Of a stretch of DNA of 44,934 nucleotides, positions 1-10,067 are shown piece by piece. This DNA comes from Streptomyces phaeoluteigriseus (GTDB lineage: Bacteria > Actinomycetota > Actinomycetes > Streptomycetales > Streptomycetaceae), in contig NZ_MPOH02000056.1 of NCBI RefSeq assembly GCF_001896135.2, positions 1 to 44,934 on the forward strand. Reading direction: 5' to 3'. The notes under the pieces were generated by a model. That model did no database searches and was not told the origin of the DNA. It saw only the letters and a program-made list of their open reading frames with translations. Made by a program: the position numbers and the translations under genes. The stretch's first letter is position 1, and each line of letters opens with the position of its first letter.

Positions 1-198
1 GCCGCTGTCCGGGTCGGCGAGGATCCGGACTATGGCCACCCTCAGGTCGTCGGCGTCCGGCTCGTCCGCGGACGAGGACACCGCGGGCACCGTCACCGCG
101 GTCGGTGCCGCCGTGGCGGCGAAGGACGGGGTGGCGAGCAGGAGGGCCGGGGCGATGATGCCCGCGGCGATGCCGGGCGCTACGCGATGCAGTCGCAA
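1..198 (-). CDS. Secreted ALF-repeat protein, N-terminal part
   Basis: This is the first 66 codons of a minus-strand gene that runs off the left edge. The TTG start at 198 is preceded by GAGGAG eight bases upstream. The product starts with a basic stretch and a hydrophobic core ending in a typical Ala-rich cleavage region (PSFAATAA), so it is a secretory signal peptide. After an Asp/Ser-rich linker comes DDLRVAIVRILADPDSG. I recognise this as the opening of the ALF-type short-repeat secreted proteins common in Streptomyces. Their function is unknown to me. The rest of the protein is not visible, so repeat number and any C-terminal domain cannot be given. Confidence 0.6.
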   Translation of the reverse strand, partial: MRLHRVAPGIAAGIIAPALLLATPSFAATAAPTAVTVPAVSSSADEPDADDLRVAIVRILADPDSG

Positions 199-524
199 GG
201 GGAATGCTCCTCTTCGTTTGCTACGGAGGTGAGTTGTGGACGCCTCAGGGCGTTCACTTCGGTGATGCTGCCATCTGGGTCTGACAGTGGCAGTTGCCTC
301 GCTGTGGTCGCAGGCACCGTCGCCACGGACGTGGCCGGTGTTCATGGCGGCGCGCCTTCGAGAAAGCGGCCGGCGCTCAGGCGCCGCTCACCATGGGCGT
401 GTTGGCCTGCATCGAGTCCGTAGGGGCCTGCCGCGAGCGGCGCGCCTGAATTTCGCTGCGGCCGAGAGGCGCCATACCGCCCAGCTCACCTGGGCGGAGC
501 TCGGGCGTTGAGCTGGGGCGTTGC
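199..524. other. Intergenic stretch without a recognisable gene
   Basis: I see no gene here. Short open frames exist on both strands but lack coding-like composition, ribosome binding sites or family resemblance. The stretch lies between the start of the ALF-repeat gene and an IS256-type fragment. Confidence 0.5.
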
Positions 525-738
525 CAGGCGGGTAGTGTGTCCGAGGTGATCGATGATCTCCGCTTCCTGGGCGGAATCCAGTAGCCGCTTGGTCTGCTTG
601 CTGGAGCAGTCCGCCCTCGCCGGTCAGCCGTAAGTCCTTGGCCTGGGCTCGGCTCACCAACTCGTAGTCCACGCCTCTCGCCGACACAGCCGCTGCCGAC
701 TCGACGGCATCCTGCTCGGCCATGTTCTCACTGGTCAG
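525..738 (-). pseudogene. IS256-family transposase, N-terminal remnant
   Basis: Reading the minus strand from 738 gives LTSENMAEQDAVESAAAV, then a stretch ending LRLTGEGGLLQ, which is the characteristic beginning of Streptomyces IS256-family transposases. Just after LLQ the frame breaks. The expected continuation (TKRLLDSAQEAEIIDHLGH) is found in the next frame near 590-540, after which similarity stops. Only about 70 of the usual ~400 residues remain, and the DDE catalytic domain is gone. It is a dead fragment downstream of the GH81 gene. The element's ends could not be identified. Confidence 0.7.
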
Positions 739-929
739 CGATGCATCTTCCGTGATCGGGAGTTGAACCGAACGATTTGCAGCCTCTGCAGGGCGCAGTC
801 GGAGATGAGGCGGCCTGGTGCCAACACCGTCCCTTGGGACATCGACGCGGGTAAGCATGACCTGAAACGGGTTGTGCAACGGGCAACGCGTTGGTGCCAT
901 TGCCCGCCGCACGACCCTCATGCGTCGGC

Positions 930-3706
930 TCAGCTGTAGGGGATCACCAGCACGGACTTGTCCGTGCTGGTCTGGAGCTTCGAGGTGCCGTTGCCGATGG
1001 CGTTCCAGACGTCGAGACGGACGGTTCCATTCTTAAGATCGCCGAGGGTGCCCGTGGATGCCTTGTAGCCGCGCGTCTGCGTGTACTCCTCCCACCCGGC
1101 GACCGGGTCGGTTGGGAAGTAGTTGTACGTTTCGGTTCGGTCGAAGCTGCCGTCACCAGTGAGGTCGTAGCTGACGCGTGCCTGCTGGCCGAGGCCGACC
1201 GTGGTGCCGGCGTCCACCTGGAGCCGGAACGTCGTTCCCGCGCCCGCGGTGAGGGTGCCGTTGACTCCGCGGATCTCGTAGACGAGGGGCTGGTTCGGTG
1301 TGCCGTCGTGGTTGGCGCCGCCTCCGGAGGCGATCGTGTCGCTGGCCGGGGTGCCACCGGTCGCCGTGGTCAGGATGCCACCGCTGCGCAGATGGAAGGT
1401 GTTCCCCGCCGGCGGGTCGGGATCCGGGTCAGGGTCTGAGGAGCCCGATCCCGTGGCGCTCGCGGTGGAGCGAGCCGGCACGGAGATGGTCTTCCCGTCC
1501 GAGAAGGTGACGGATCGTGCCGACGACCCGTGGTTGTGGGCGACGTACGTGCGGGTCGTCCCTTTGGTGAAGACGGCCGAGGTGGGAAGGTCGCCGGTCA
1601 CGGTGGCGTCCGGTGCGCCGAGTGCGTCGAGTGTGTTGATCCAGTGGTACGTGTGCGCTTTGGATTCCCCCTCTTCCGGGGTGTAACTCGCGTGGCCCGC
1701 GTCCCACTTCGACTTGGCCGAGGCGGGGTCGGCCAGGGACTGGAACTCCCACAGGATGTCGCGCCATTCGACGGCGGGGCCGCCGTTCTCCCGTTCCATC
1801 TCGGCGATGTTGCGCCGGATCGCGGCCTTCTCGCCGCCGAGGTGGAGTGAACCGCCCGTGAGGGGCAGGACGTTGATGCCGTGGATCTCTTCGGGGTTGG
1901 CGGTCCACCAGGTGGCGTAGGCCCCGCCGCTTCCCCACACCATGCCGACCGTGTCGTGGCTGAAGGTGGAGGGGAAGACCTGCTGGTCCGCGTCGAACCA
2001 GTACTGCGCGACCGACTCCGACTCGGTGGTCAGCAGGTAGGTGCCGAGGTCACGCAGAGAGGTGTCTCCGGTGGCGGACCCCCACAGGACGAGGGCCGCG
2101 CTGAGGTTCGTGGACTCGGAGGAGGACTCCTGGTTGTTGCCGGCGGCGAAGCCTTGGTGGCCGGATGCCCAGCTGTGGCCGGCATAGACGTCGAAGCCGC
2201 GCAGGAAGGGGTAGGCGGTGTCGGTGCGACTGGCGTTGGCGGTGTCGCGCACAAGGGTCTTGACCATGCCGCCCCATGCGGAGTCGGCGGCCCATCCCTG
2301 GTCGTACTGCGCGACGATCGCGGCCGCGTAGACGTAGTAGCTGTAGTGGAAGTGGTGGTCGTTGAGTTCGGTGTCGCTGCCGTAGGAGGCCGGGTAGCCC
2401 GTGAGGGTCTTCCAGTCCCTGTCGTAGCTGAACTCGTTCGCGCCGCCCGCCGTGAACCACTCCTGGAGCTTGCCCTTGATGAGGCCGAGCAGCCGGTCGC
2501 GGGTGCCAGTCTCGCCGATCTGCTCGGTCAGCGGGACGAGTTGGGCGAGGCGGCCGAGTGCCTTGCCGGTCCAGTAGGTGTCGGTGGCGCCGGAGAAGGG
2601 GTCGGAGGCGTTCACGGCCTCGTTCAGGTAGCCGCGCAGCCGGGCCGCGTCCACACCGCTGGACTTGGGCAGCCCGGGCAGAACCGCCGCCGCCTTCTGG
2701 CCCGTGGTGAACGAGGCCGACTCGCGGACCTTCATGGTGCGCGCGGTGAGACATAGGTGTAGGAGGTCAGGGCGTCCGAGGTGTTCAGCCACTGGTGGCG
2801 GTAGAGCGCCTGGAGCGTGCCCCGTTCGGTGCCTTCCCTCGCCTCCGTGGTGAGCGTGTAGGTGGCTCTGACGGTGCCACCTGTGTAGCTCCAGGCCACC
2901 TTGGAGTCGGTGACGAAGCTGAAAGCGTACTTCCTGAAGGTCGCCAGCGCGTCGATGGACGGCAGCACGGCGACGGAGAAGTAGTCCTTCGAGCCGAGGC
3001 CCGCGGTGACGGTGGAGCCGGAGACGTTCCAGTCGCTGCCGGTCGGCGCGAAGAGGGCGTAGTGATGTCCGGCGACGGTGATGCCGAGGACGTTGCCCTG
3101 GTCGCTGAAGACTGTGGGTGCGCCGGCGGTGGTGATCTGGGCGTTGCCACCCGTGCCCTTGGCGTATACGAACGGGGAGCCGTGGCCGATGGTGGTGCGC
3201 AGGGTGCGGGCGCCGTCGGACCACAGGGGAGTGACCGTCCAGTCCGACCAGTCGTCGGCTTTGGTGTCGGGCGAGTTGAGGCCGCTCAGCCCGATGGTGA
3301 GGTCGCGCTTGTGGGCGTACTCGTACTGGCGGCCGTCACCGACGATCGACGGGGAGGTCGGGTAGCCGACGTCGAGCCCGCCGGCCGTGGCCTGATACGT
3401 GAGGGGGTGCCCGTACATGGGGGTCGACCACGGGTTGTCGCCGTAGCGCTGGAAGGCGAGGGACGACCACCAGTCATTGGTGGGCACGGGCCGGTTGCGA
3501 GCGGCGGCGGTCACCTTGGGCGCGACGGGCGTTCCTGTGTTGGTCGTGGGGCCCAGCGTGCCGGACGGCCGGGTGTCGGAGTAACTGCCCGAGCCCACGG
3601 GCACGGTGGCCGCGGCCGCCGGAGTGGCAGCCGGGCCCATACCGAAGGCGGCGAGGGCTGAGGCCAGCAGCAGCATCGCTGCCGGTCGGGCGCGTGAGGA
3701 TGGCAT
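930..3706 (-). CDS. GH81 endo-1,3-beta-glucanase with CBM56-like C-terminus (single frameshift)
   Basis: A secreted laminarinase that would cut beta-1,3-glucan (fungal wall, callose). The ATG at 3706 opens a signal peptide (ALAAFGMGPAATPAAAA). The GH81 fold follows, with the family's NDWWSSLAFQRYG near residue 75, ELNDHHFHYSYYVYAAA, the Ser/Glu-rich ESSSESTNL, and EEGESKAHTYHWINTLDALG. After a DPDPDPDPP linker comes a ~160-residue domain beginning NTFHLRSGGIL. It resembles CBM56-type beta-1,3-glucan binding modules. The reading frame breaks near 2740-2746, where SYTYVSPR must continue as GTMKVRESASF. One G appears to be missing. All sequence on both sides is family-like, so either the gene is recently inactivated or the base call is wrong. 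A LacI-type operator lies 30 bp upstream. Confidence 0.85.
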
Positions 3707-3736
3707 TGCGGCACCTCAAGTCTTCAAGGGGGAGTC

Positions 3737-3750
3737 TGAGAGCGCTCTCA
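3737..3750. promoter_or_regulatory. Variant CebR-type operator of the GH81 gene
   Basis: TGAGAGCGCTCTCA is a perfect 14-bp palindrome 31 bp upstream of the GH81 start. It has the same GAGCGCTC core as the three TGGGAGCGCTCCCA boxes further right and differs only in the symmetric third positions (A/T instead of G/C). It probably binds the local LacI-family repressor, perhaps with different affinity. Confidence 0.75.
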
Positions 3751-3844
3751 GATGGCCGGAACGTAAGTGCTAGGTATGTACATGTCAATGTGCTGAACGC
3801 AGGAAGTAGTTGTTGACTGATGATTTCCGTTATGTCTTCGCAGC

Positions 3845-4549
3845 TTGACGATGTGGCTTTGGTGGCCGGCCGGTGAGGCCAATGCTCAGCTGACCCGCCG
3901 TCTGCAGCTGGCCCTGAACACCGTCAAACGTTACGCCGGCGCCGATCGGCCGGAGCGGATGCTCCGCGTCCCCAAATACCGCGCGAGCCTTGTCGACCCG
4001 TACCGCGAACACCTGCGCGAACGCCGGGCTGAAGACCCCGCCGTCCCGGTCAAGCACCTCTTCGAAGAGATCAAAGACCAAGGATTCACCGGCTGCCTCA
4101 ACCTCTTGCACAAGTACATCAACCAGGGCCGCGCGGACGCTGACCGCAGCCACATCTCCCCGCGCCGGCTCGCCCGGATGATCCTCGCCAGGCCCGACAA
4201 CCTCTAGGCCGAACATCAGCACCTACTGGACCGGCTCATCGCGGCCTGCCCCGAGATGACTCAACTCGCTCTCTGCATCAGGGGCTTCGCCCAGCTCCTG
4301 AAGCCTCACCCAGACAATGCCGACGCGCTCGAGCTCTGGATCACCCAGGTCCGCACTGCCGATCTGCCGCACCTGCATGCCTTCATCCGAGGGCTGGAGC
4401 GGGACCTCGACGCCGTGATCGCCGCGTTCACACTCCGCTACAGCAACGGCCCCACCGAGGGCGTCAACACCAAGACCAAGCGGATCGCCCGCCACATGCA
4501 CGGACGAGCAGGCCTCACCCTCCTCCGCCACCGTATCCTCCTCGGATAG
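3845..4549 (+). pseudogene. ISL3-family transposase, C-terminal remnant with in-frame stop
   Basis: The frame reads as the back half of an ISL3-type transposase: a middle region with YREHLRERR and LNLLHKYINQG, then WITQVRTADLPHLHAFIRGLE, and the typical ending SNGPTEGVNTKTKRIARHMHGRAGLTLLRHRIL. The N-terminal zinc-binding and first DDE parts are absent. A TAG at 4205-4207 interrupts the frame after RPDNL, and translation continues in the same frame afterwards. This is therefore a nonsense mutation on top of 5' truncation. The sequence just downstream (4558-4590) resembles an ISL3 right end. It separates the GH81 gene from the GH5 genes. Confidence 0.75.
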
Positions 4550-4559
4550 CGACACCCTC

Positions 4560-4990
4560 CGTCACCACCGCATGTGAGACAGGGCCGTTAGATTTACACC
4601 CCCCGAGGCGGGTGGCCGAACTGCGCGGGGCGCGTGGCCAGCACGCCGCCTCACGCGAGGTCCAGCGCGGGTGCCCCCTTCCGGCGGCGGGGCGGAGTCG
4701 GCCAAGAGGGCGGGGCGGAGGCGGCCACGGGGGCCGGCAAGACCCGTGCGGCGACGAACTGGACGACGTCGCCGAACACAGCGCGCGGACCGTGGGCTCG
4801 CTGAACTACGGCCGTCCGCGCGGTGCCCCGAACTCCCCACGCCTGGACCACGTCCTCTCCGCGGCTGTCACAGCCGCCGCGTCCGCTCGTCCGATGGCGG
4901 AAGCCTCACCGCACGCCGCAAAGCGGGTCGGCCGCTTCGGTGCAAAAGGTTGACAGCCCTCGAGGCGCCTGGCTTCATGAACAGCGCGCA
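4560..4990. other. Intergenic stretch without a recognisable gene
   Basis: About 430 bp between the ISL3 remnant and the first GH5 promoter. Open frames occur on both strands, but none has a credible ribosome site, signal or known motif. Part may be the ISL3 right end (4558-4590). I see nothing else. Confidence 0.45.
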
Positions 4991-4994
4991 AATA

Positions 4995-5008
4995 TGGGAG
5001 CGCTCCCA
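4995..5008. promoter_or_regulatory. CebR-type operator of the GH5-FnIII-CBM3 gene
   Basis: TGGGAGCGCTCCCA, a perfect 14-bp palindrome identical to the consensus binding site of the Streptomyces cellobiose repressor CebR. It lies 48 bp before the GTG start of the cellulase gene, a position compatible with overlapping the promoter. Repression released by cello-oligosaccharides is the expected control. Confidence 0.85.
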
Positions 5009-5056
5009 TCGCTGTTCCGTGTTTCTTGTTCTGGCCGTCCGACAGAAAGGGACGTC

Positions 5057-7192
5057 GTGGGACTGTCATCAAGACGGGGCCGCACCGGGCCGTTCCGGCG
5101 CATCAAGGTGGTGCTCGCTGCGGCGCTGACCACAGGACTGCTGTTCGGGACCGGCCCGGCGCTCGGGGCAGAGGAGCGCCCGGCCCCCGCGCGTAGCGAG
5201 GCGGCGGTGGCCGCTCCCGGCGACGACTGGCTGCACACCAAGGGCAACCAGATCGTTGACGCGAACGGTGACGAGGTCTGGCTCACCGGTGCGAACTGGT
5301 TCGGCTTCAACGCCGGCGAACGGGTCTTCCACGGACTGTGGTCGGGCAACATCACCGACATCACCAAGCCGATGGCCGACCGCGGCATCAACATCGTCCG
5401 CGTCCCCATCTCCACCCAGCTCCTTCTTGAGTGGAAGAGCGGCCAGGCCGCCGTCCCGAGCGGCGTCAACGCCTACGCCAACCCCGAGATCGCCGGCAAG
5501 ACCTCCCTGGAGGTCTTCGACCACTGGCTCGCCCTGTGCGAGCAGTACGGCATCAAGGTCATGCTGGACGTACACAGCGCCGAGGCGGACAACTCCGGCC
5601 ACGTCTACCCGGTGTGGTGGAAGGGCACCATCACCACCGAGGACTTCTACACCGCCTGGGAGTGGGTGACCACCCGCTACAAGAACGACGACACCATCGT
5701 TGCCATGGACGTCAAGAACGAGCCGCACGGCACGGCCAACGCAAGTCCACGCGCCAAGTGGGACGGTTCGACGGACCAGGACAACTTCAAGCACGTGTGC
5801 GAGACCGCCGGCAAGCGGATGCTCGCCATCAACCCCAACCTGCTGGTGCTCTGCGAGGGCATCGAGATCTATCCCAAGGCCGGTGTGAGCTGGACCTCCA
5901 CCACTGGGACCGACTACCACTCGACCTGGTGGGGCGGCAACCTGCGCGGCGTCCGCGACCATCCCGTGGACCTCGGTGCGCACAACGACCAGCTCGTGTA
6001 CTCCCCGCACGACTACGGGCCGCTGGTCCACGAGCAGCCCTGGTTCACCGGTGACTGGAACCGCACCACCCTCGAGCGCGACGTCTGGGACCCCAACTGG
6101 CTCTATTTGCACAAGGAGAACAAGGCCCCGCTGGTGATCGGCGAATGGGGCGGCTTCCTCGACGGAGGTCCGAACCAGAAGTGGATGACCGCACTGCGCG
6201 ATCTCATCGTCGAGCACCGCATCCACCAGACATTCTGGTGCCTTAACCCCAACTCCGGTGACACCGGCGGCCTGTTGCTGGGCGACTGGAAGTCCTGGGA
6301 CGAGGAGAAATACGCTCTGCTCAAGCCGGCGCTCTGGCAGCACGGCGGCAAGTTCGTCAGCCTCGACCACGAGGTTCCGCTGGGCGGTGCGGGCAGCACC
6401 ACCGGCATCAGCCTGAGCGAGGTGTACGACGGGTCGACGGACCCCGAGGACACCCAGGAGCCCACCGTCCCCACCGGTCTGGCCGGCACCGTCAAGACCT
6501 CCACCAGCGTCACGCTGTCCTGGACGGCGTCGACCGACAACACCCGGGTGACCGGGTATGACGTCTATCGGGGAACGACCAAGGTGAACGCGGCACCGCT
6601 GACCGGCACGACCTACACCGACGCCGGGCTCTCGCCCTCCACGGCGTACAGCTACACCGTGCGGGCCCGGGACGCGGCAGGCAACGTCTCTGCTCCCTCG
6701 GCGGCGCTGAACGTGACCACGGAGTCGTCGGACACACCGACCGGGGCCGTGAAGGTGCGGTACAAGAACAACGACAGTTCCGCGACGGACAACGCCGTCC
6801 GGCCCTCGCTCCACGTCGTGAACTCCGGCACCTCTGACCTGGGACTCGACACCGTCGCGGTGCGCTACTACTTCACACGCGACGGATCGGCCTCCGTGAA
6901 CGCCTGGTGCGACTACGCGGCCGTGGGCTGCGCGCAGGTGAAACTGCGGGTGGTGCCGCTGGCGACAGCCGTCCCGGGCGCTGACGCCTATCTGGAGGTG
7001 AGCTTCACGGGCGGCTCGCTGGCCGCCGGCGCCACCACCGGTGACATCCAGTTGAGGATGAACAAGGCGGACTGGTCGAACTTCAACGAGACGAACGACT
7101 ACAGCCGTACGACCTCGACGACGTACACCGACGCACCGGCCGTTCCCGCATACACCGGCACGACCCTGGCCTGGGGCACGCCTCCGGCCTGA
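5057..7192 (+). CDS. Secreted GH5 endoglucanase with FnIII and CBM3 domains
   Basis: A cellulase of 711 residues. I choose GTG 5057 because GAAAGG sits six bases upstream and the product then begins with a compact signal peptide (RRIKVVLAAALTTGLLFGTG). A GH5 catalytic domain spans roughly residues 60-440. The acid/base Glu is in VAMDVKNEPHG (E222) and the nucleophile is in PLVIGEWGG (E363). An FnIII domain follows at about 470-560 (VPTGLAGTVKTSTSVTLSW). A CBM3-type domain, about 565-690, begins GAVKVRYKNNDSSATDN and recognises crystalline cellulose. The gene is intact and preceded by a perfect CebR box. It is followed within 100 bp by a hairpin, another CebR box and a second GH5 gene, so the two enzymes are separately promoted but co-regulated. 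Endo-beta-1,4-glucanase is the most likely activity; other GH5 beta-glucan activities cannot be excluded. Confidence 0.92.
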   Translation: MGLSSRRGRTGPFRRIKVVLAAALTTGLLFGTGPALGAEERPAPARSEAAVAAPGDDWLHTKGNQIVDANGDEVWLTGANWFGFNAGERVFHGLWSGNITDITKPMADRGINIVRVPISTQLLLEWKSGQAAVPSGVNAYANPEIAGKTSLEVFDHWLALCEQYGIKVMLDVHSAEADNSGHVYPVWWKGTITTEDFYTAWEWVTTRYKNDDTIVAMDVKNEPHGTANASPRAKWDGSTDQDNFKHVCETAGKRMLAINPNLLVLCEGIEIYPKAGVSWTSTTGTDYHSTWWGGNLRGVRDHPVDLGAHNDQLVYSPHDYGPLVHEQPWFTGDWNRTTLERDVWDPNWLYLHKENKAPLVIGEWGGFLDGGPNQKWMTALRDLIVEHRIHQTFWCLNPNSGDTGGLLLGDWKSWDEEKYALLKPALWQHGGKFVSLDHEVPLGGAGSTTGISLSEVYDGSTDPEDTQEPTVPTGLAGTVKTSTSVTLSWTASTDNTRVTGYDVYRGTTKVNAAPLTGTTYTDAGLSPSTAYSYTVRARDAAGNVSAPSAALNVTTESSDTPTGAVKVRYKNNDSSATDNAVRPSLHVVNSGTSDLGLDTVAVRYYFTRDGSASVNAWCDYAAVGCAQVKLRVVPLATAVPGADAYLEVSFTGGSLAAGATTGDIQLRMNKADWSNFNETNDYSRTTSTTYTDAPAVPAYTGTTLAWGTPPA

Positions 7193-7205
7193 CCCGCCAC
7201 CCGTC

Positions 7206-7236
7206 GAACAGGGCGGAACGCGTCCCCGCCCTGTTC
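7206..7236. terminator. Hairpin terminator after the first GH5 gene
   Basis: GAACAGGGCGG (7206-7216) and CCGCCCTGTTC (7226-7236) form an 11-bp perfect stem with a 9-base loop 14 bp after the stop codon. There is no U-tract, as is usual in Streptomyces. It ends exactly where the next CebR box begins. Confidence 0.75.
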
Positions 7237-7250
7237 TGGGAGCGCTCCCA
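7237..7250. promoter_or_regulatory. CebR-type operator of the CBM2-GH5 gene
   Basis: TGGGAGCGCTCCCA, identical to the boxes at 4995 and 10372. It lies 35 bp before the GTG start at 7286 and directly abuts the preceding terminator hairpin. Confidence 0.85.
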
Positions 7251-7285
7251 TCACCGGCCGTACCAGGCCATACGAGGAGAGAGTT

Positions 7286-8661
7286 GTGAAACGTCTACTG
7301 GCCCTACTGGCGACCTGCACGATGCTCCTGGGCCTCACCGTTCTCGTCAGCCCGCCGGCGGCGGCCGCCACGGGCTGCAAGGTCGACTACTCGATCACGA
7401 ACCAGTGGTCGGGTGGTTTCCAGGCCGGGGTGAAGGTCACCAACCTGGGTGACCCCGTCAGTGGCTGGACCCTGAAATGGACCTGGCCCGACGGCGGGCA
7501 GAAGGTGACCCAGGGCTGGAACGCCACCTGGTCGCAGTCCGGCTCGACGGTCAGCGCCGCCAACGTCGACTGGAACCGTACCCTGGCCACCGGCGGCGCG
7601 CCGATCTGGGATTCGCCGGCACGTTGACGGGCGCCAATCCGAAGCCCGGCGCCTTCACGCTCAACGGCGTGGCCTGCACCGGCTCCGTCGGCGGAGAGGA
7701 GCCCCCGCCGGACCCGGGCACCGGTACCCCGGTAGGCATCAACGGGCAGCTCAAGGTGTGCGGCGTGTACCTGTGCAACCAGTACAACCGCCCCGTCCAG
7801 CTGCGCGGCATGAGCACGCACGGCATTCAATGGTTCAGCAGGTGCTACAACAACGCCTCCCTGGACGCGCTGGCCAAGGACTGGAAGTCGGACCTGTTCC
7901 GCATCGCCATGTACGTGCAGGAGAGCGGCTACGAGACCGACCCGGCGGGCTTCACCAGCCGGGTGAACAGCCTTGTCGACATGGCCGAGGCGCGCGGTAT
8001 GTACGCCCTGATCGACTTCCATACCCTGACGCCGGGCGACCCGAACTACAACCTGGAGCGGGCCAAGACGTTCTTCGCGTCCGTCGCCGCCCGCAACGCG
8101 GACAAGAAGAACGTGATCTACGAGATCGCCAACGAGCCCAACGGCGTGAGCTGGGCGGGCATCAAGAGTTACGCGGAGCAGGTCATCCCGGTCATCCGGG
8201 CTGCCGACCCGGACGCCGTCATCATCGTCGGCACCCGCGGCTGGTCCTCGCTGGGCGTCTCGGACGGCTCCAACGAGGCGGAGGTCATCAACAACCCGGT
8301 CAACGCCTCCAACATCATGTACGCGTTCCACTTCTACGCCGCCAGCCACAAGGACACCTACCGTGCCGCGGTGAGCCGTGCGGCCACGAAGTTGCCCCTG
8401 TTCGTCACCGAGTTCGGGACGGTGACCTACACCGGCGGGGGAGCGGTCGACCGCGCCAGCTCCACGGCCTGGCTGGACCTGCTGGACCAGTTGAAGATCG
8501 GCTACGCCAACTGGACCTACTCCGACGCCGATGAGGGCAGCGCGGCGTTCAAACCCGGTACCTGCAACGGCACCGACTACAGCAGCAGCGGTGTGCTGAC
8601 GGAATCGGGGGCGCTGCTCAAGAGCCGCATCAGCACCCCCGACGCCTTCCCCACCAGCTGA
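7286..8661 (+). CDS. Secreted CBM2-GH5 endoglucanase (single frameshift)
   Basis: GTG 7286 follows GAGGAGA and opens a signal peptide (LLALLATCTMLLGLTVLV). A CBM2 cellulose-binding domain occupies about residues 30-130, with NQWSGGFQAGVKVTNLG, SGWTLKWTWP and NPKPGAFTLNG. A PPPDPGTGTP linker leads to a GH5 domain (about 155-455), with the acid/base Glu in YEIANEPNG and the nucleophile in PLFVTEFGT. The frame breaks near 7607-7612: GGAP must be followed by LGFAGTLTG, which needs one additional base (probably G before ATCTG). Everything on both sides is family-like, so a recent frameshift or a base-call error is likely. The CBM-first order is the reverse of the neighbouring GH5 enzyme, so the two probably complement each other on cellulose. 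Confidence 0.87.
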
Positions 8662-8665
8662 CCCC

Positions 8666-8697
8666 GTCGGGGCTCCGGCCTTGCTGGAGCCCCCGAC
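8666..8697. terminator. Hairpin terminator after the CBM2-GH5 gene
   Basis: GTCGGGGCTCC (8666-8676) can pair with GGAGCCCCCGAC (8686-8697) with one bulged base, a few bases after the stop codon. It is a plausible U-less terminator. Confidence 0.6.
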
Positions 8698-8725
8698 TCG
8701 CTGCAAGGCCCTCTAGCCTGACCAT

Positions 8726-8762
<37 letters not shown>

Positions 8763-9041
8763 TACGGGTTCGGCCTGGGCCAGCGGCACAGGATCGACGG
8801 TGCGAAGATCGTCGCCCACGCTGGAGGCCGCCTCCGGCGCCACGTTCGAGCCGTTCGGCCCGACTGGCGTATGGGTGCAACGCCGCCCTCACGCATGATC
8901 AAGGCCATGGCCCAAGCGCCGCTCGCCATCGTCCCCGAAGGCCGGGGGAGACGGGACCCGTACGGCTCCGCAGGCGGGACCCGTAAGGCTCCGCGGGCCG
9001 GAGCCGGCCGGCGCCACGTCTGGCGAGATGGGTCGAGCGGG
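8763..9041. other. Intergenic stretch between cellulase and repressor genes
   Basis: About 280 bp with no convincing gene. One plus-strand frame near 8815-8895 reads TLEAASGATFEPFGPTG and then stops. This could be the tail of a lost gene, but I cannot assign it. Confidence 0.35.
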
Positions 9042-10067
9042 TCAGGCGGAGCCGCGGAGCACCAATTCCGTGCGCAGGATGACATGCCGCCAGGCCACTC
9101 CCGAGTCCTCCATCTCCTCCAGAAGCAGCCGCACCATGGTCCGGCCGATCTCCTGGAGCGGTTGGCGCACGGTCGTCAGCGTGGGGTCCGTACGCTGCGC
9201 CAGGAGGAAGTCGTCGAATCCGATCACCGCGACGTCCTCCGGCACGCGGCGGCCCGCCGCGCGCAGGGCGTCCAGCGCCCCGGCGGCCATGCTGTCCGAC
9301 GCGGCGAACACGGCGTCGATCCCCGGCTCCCGCGCGATGAGCTCCGCCATCGCCGTGCGGCCGCTCTGCTCGGTGAAGTCTCCTTCGGCGACCCAGAACG
9401 GTTGCGCGTCGAGGCCCGCGCGGTCCAGCGCCGCGCGGTAGCCGCGCAACCGGCACTGGGCGACGTACATGTCGAGCGGCCCGGTGATGGTCGCGATCGT
9501 GCTGCGGCCGCTGTTCAGCAGGTGGGTGACGGCGCTTCGGGCACCCCCGGCGTTGTCGGCGTCCACGTAGGTGATGCTCTCGTCGCCCGAGCGACGGCCC
9601 AGCATGACGGTGGGCACCCCCGCGTCCGCGAGCATGTCGGGCAGTGGGTCCTCGGCGTGCACGGACATCAGCAGCACGCCGTCGACCCGGCCGCCGCGCG
9701 CGTACTCGACGAAACGCTTCCGCTCTCCGTTCGTGCGTACCTGGGTGAGCAGCAGTTGCAGCGTGGTGTCGGTCAGCGCGTCTCCGACGGAACGAATGGT
9801 CTCCGAGAAGAACGGCTCCGCGAATTTCCGCCAGTCGGGCTCCGTCATCACCAGAGCGATCGCGTCCGTACGACGCCCGGCCAGCGAACGGGCCGCCAGG
9901 TTGGGTACGTACTCCAGCTCGGCGATCGCACGCTGCACGGCGCGGCGCGTCGACTCCTTCACCCCTGCCACGTTGTTGACGACGCGGGAGACCGTGCCCC
10001 GCCCCACACCGGCGAGCGCGGCCACCTCTTCCAAGGTCGGCCCCGCGCCGGGGCGTTGCTTGCCCAT
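9042..10067 (-). CDS. LacI-family repressor, CebR-like
   Basis: 341 residues, the normal LacI length. The ATG at 10067 has GGGGGAG about six bases upstream. A LacI helix-turn-helix covers residues 8-60 (PTLEEVAALAGVGRGTVSRVVNN, then the hinge region with YVPNLAARSLAG). The periplasmic-binding-like effector domain follows, with GVLLMSVHAEDPLP, FAASDSMAAGALDALR, and GFDDFLLAQRTDPTLTTVRQP. The overall sequence pattern is very close to CebR, the cello-oligosaccharide-responsive repressor. The neighbouring GH5 and LPMO genes carry exact CebR boxes, and GH81 has a variant box. I infer that it represses this local set, with cellobiose or a related beta-glucan oligosaccharide as inducer. It may be a second copy of CebR, because the cebEFG transporter that normally accompanies it is not in view. 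Confidence 0.88.
   Translation of the reverse strand: MGKQRPGAGPTLEEVAALAGVGRGTVSRVVNNVAGVKESTRRAVQRAIAELEYVPNLAARSLAGRRTDAIALVMTEPDWRKFAEPFFSETIRSVGDALTDTTLQLLLTQVRTNGERKRFVEYARGGRVDGVLLMSVHAEDPLPDMLADAGVPTVMLGRRSGDESITYVDADNAGGARSAVTHLLNSGRSTIATITGPLDMYVAQCRLRGYRAALDRAGLDAQPFWVAEGDFTEQSGRTAMAELIAREPGIDAVFAASDSMAAGALDALRAAGRRVPEDVAVIGFDDFLLAQRTDPTLTTVRQPLQEIGRTMVRLLLEEMEDSGVAWRHVILRTELVLRGSA

Noticed and set aside
4562..4953. Overlapping plus and minus frames as a possible gene upstream of the first GH5
   Set aside because: No ribosome site, low-complexity translations and no motif on either strand.
4823..5056. Longer N-terminus for the first GH5 protein
   Set aside because: It would place the operator inside the coding region and bury the signal peptide; GTG 5057 has a proper ribosome site.
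5069..6814. Long minus-strand open frame opposite the first GH5 gene
   Set aside because: Antisense shadow of a GC3-biased gene. The plus strand has GH5 motifs, a signal peptide and an operator, while the minus translation has no family features.
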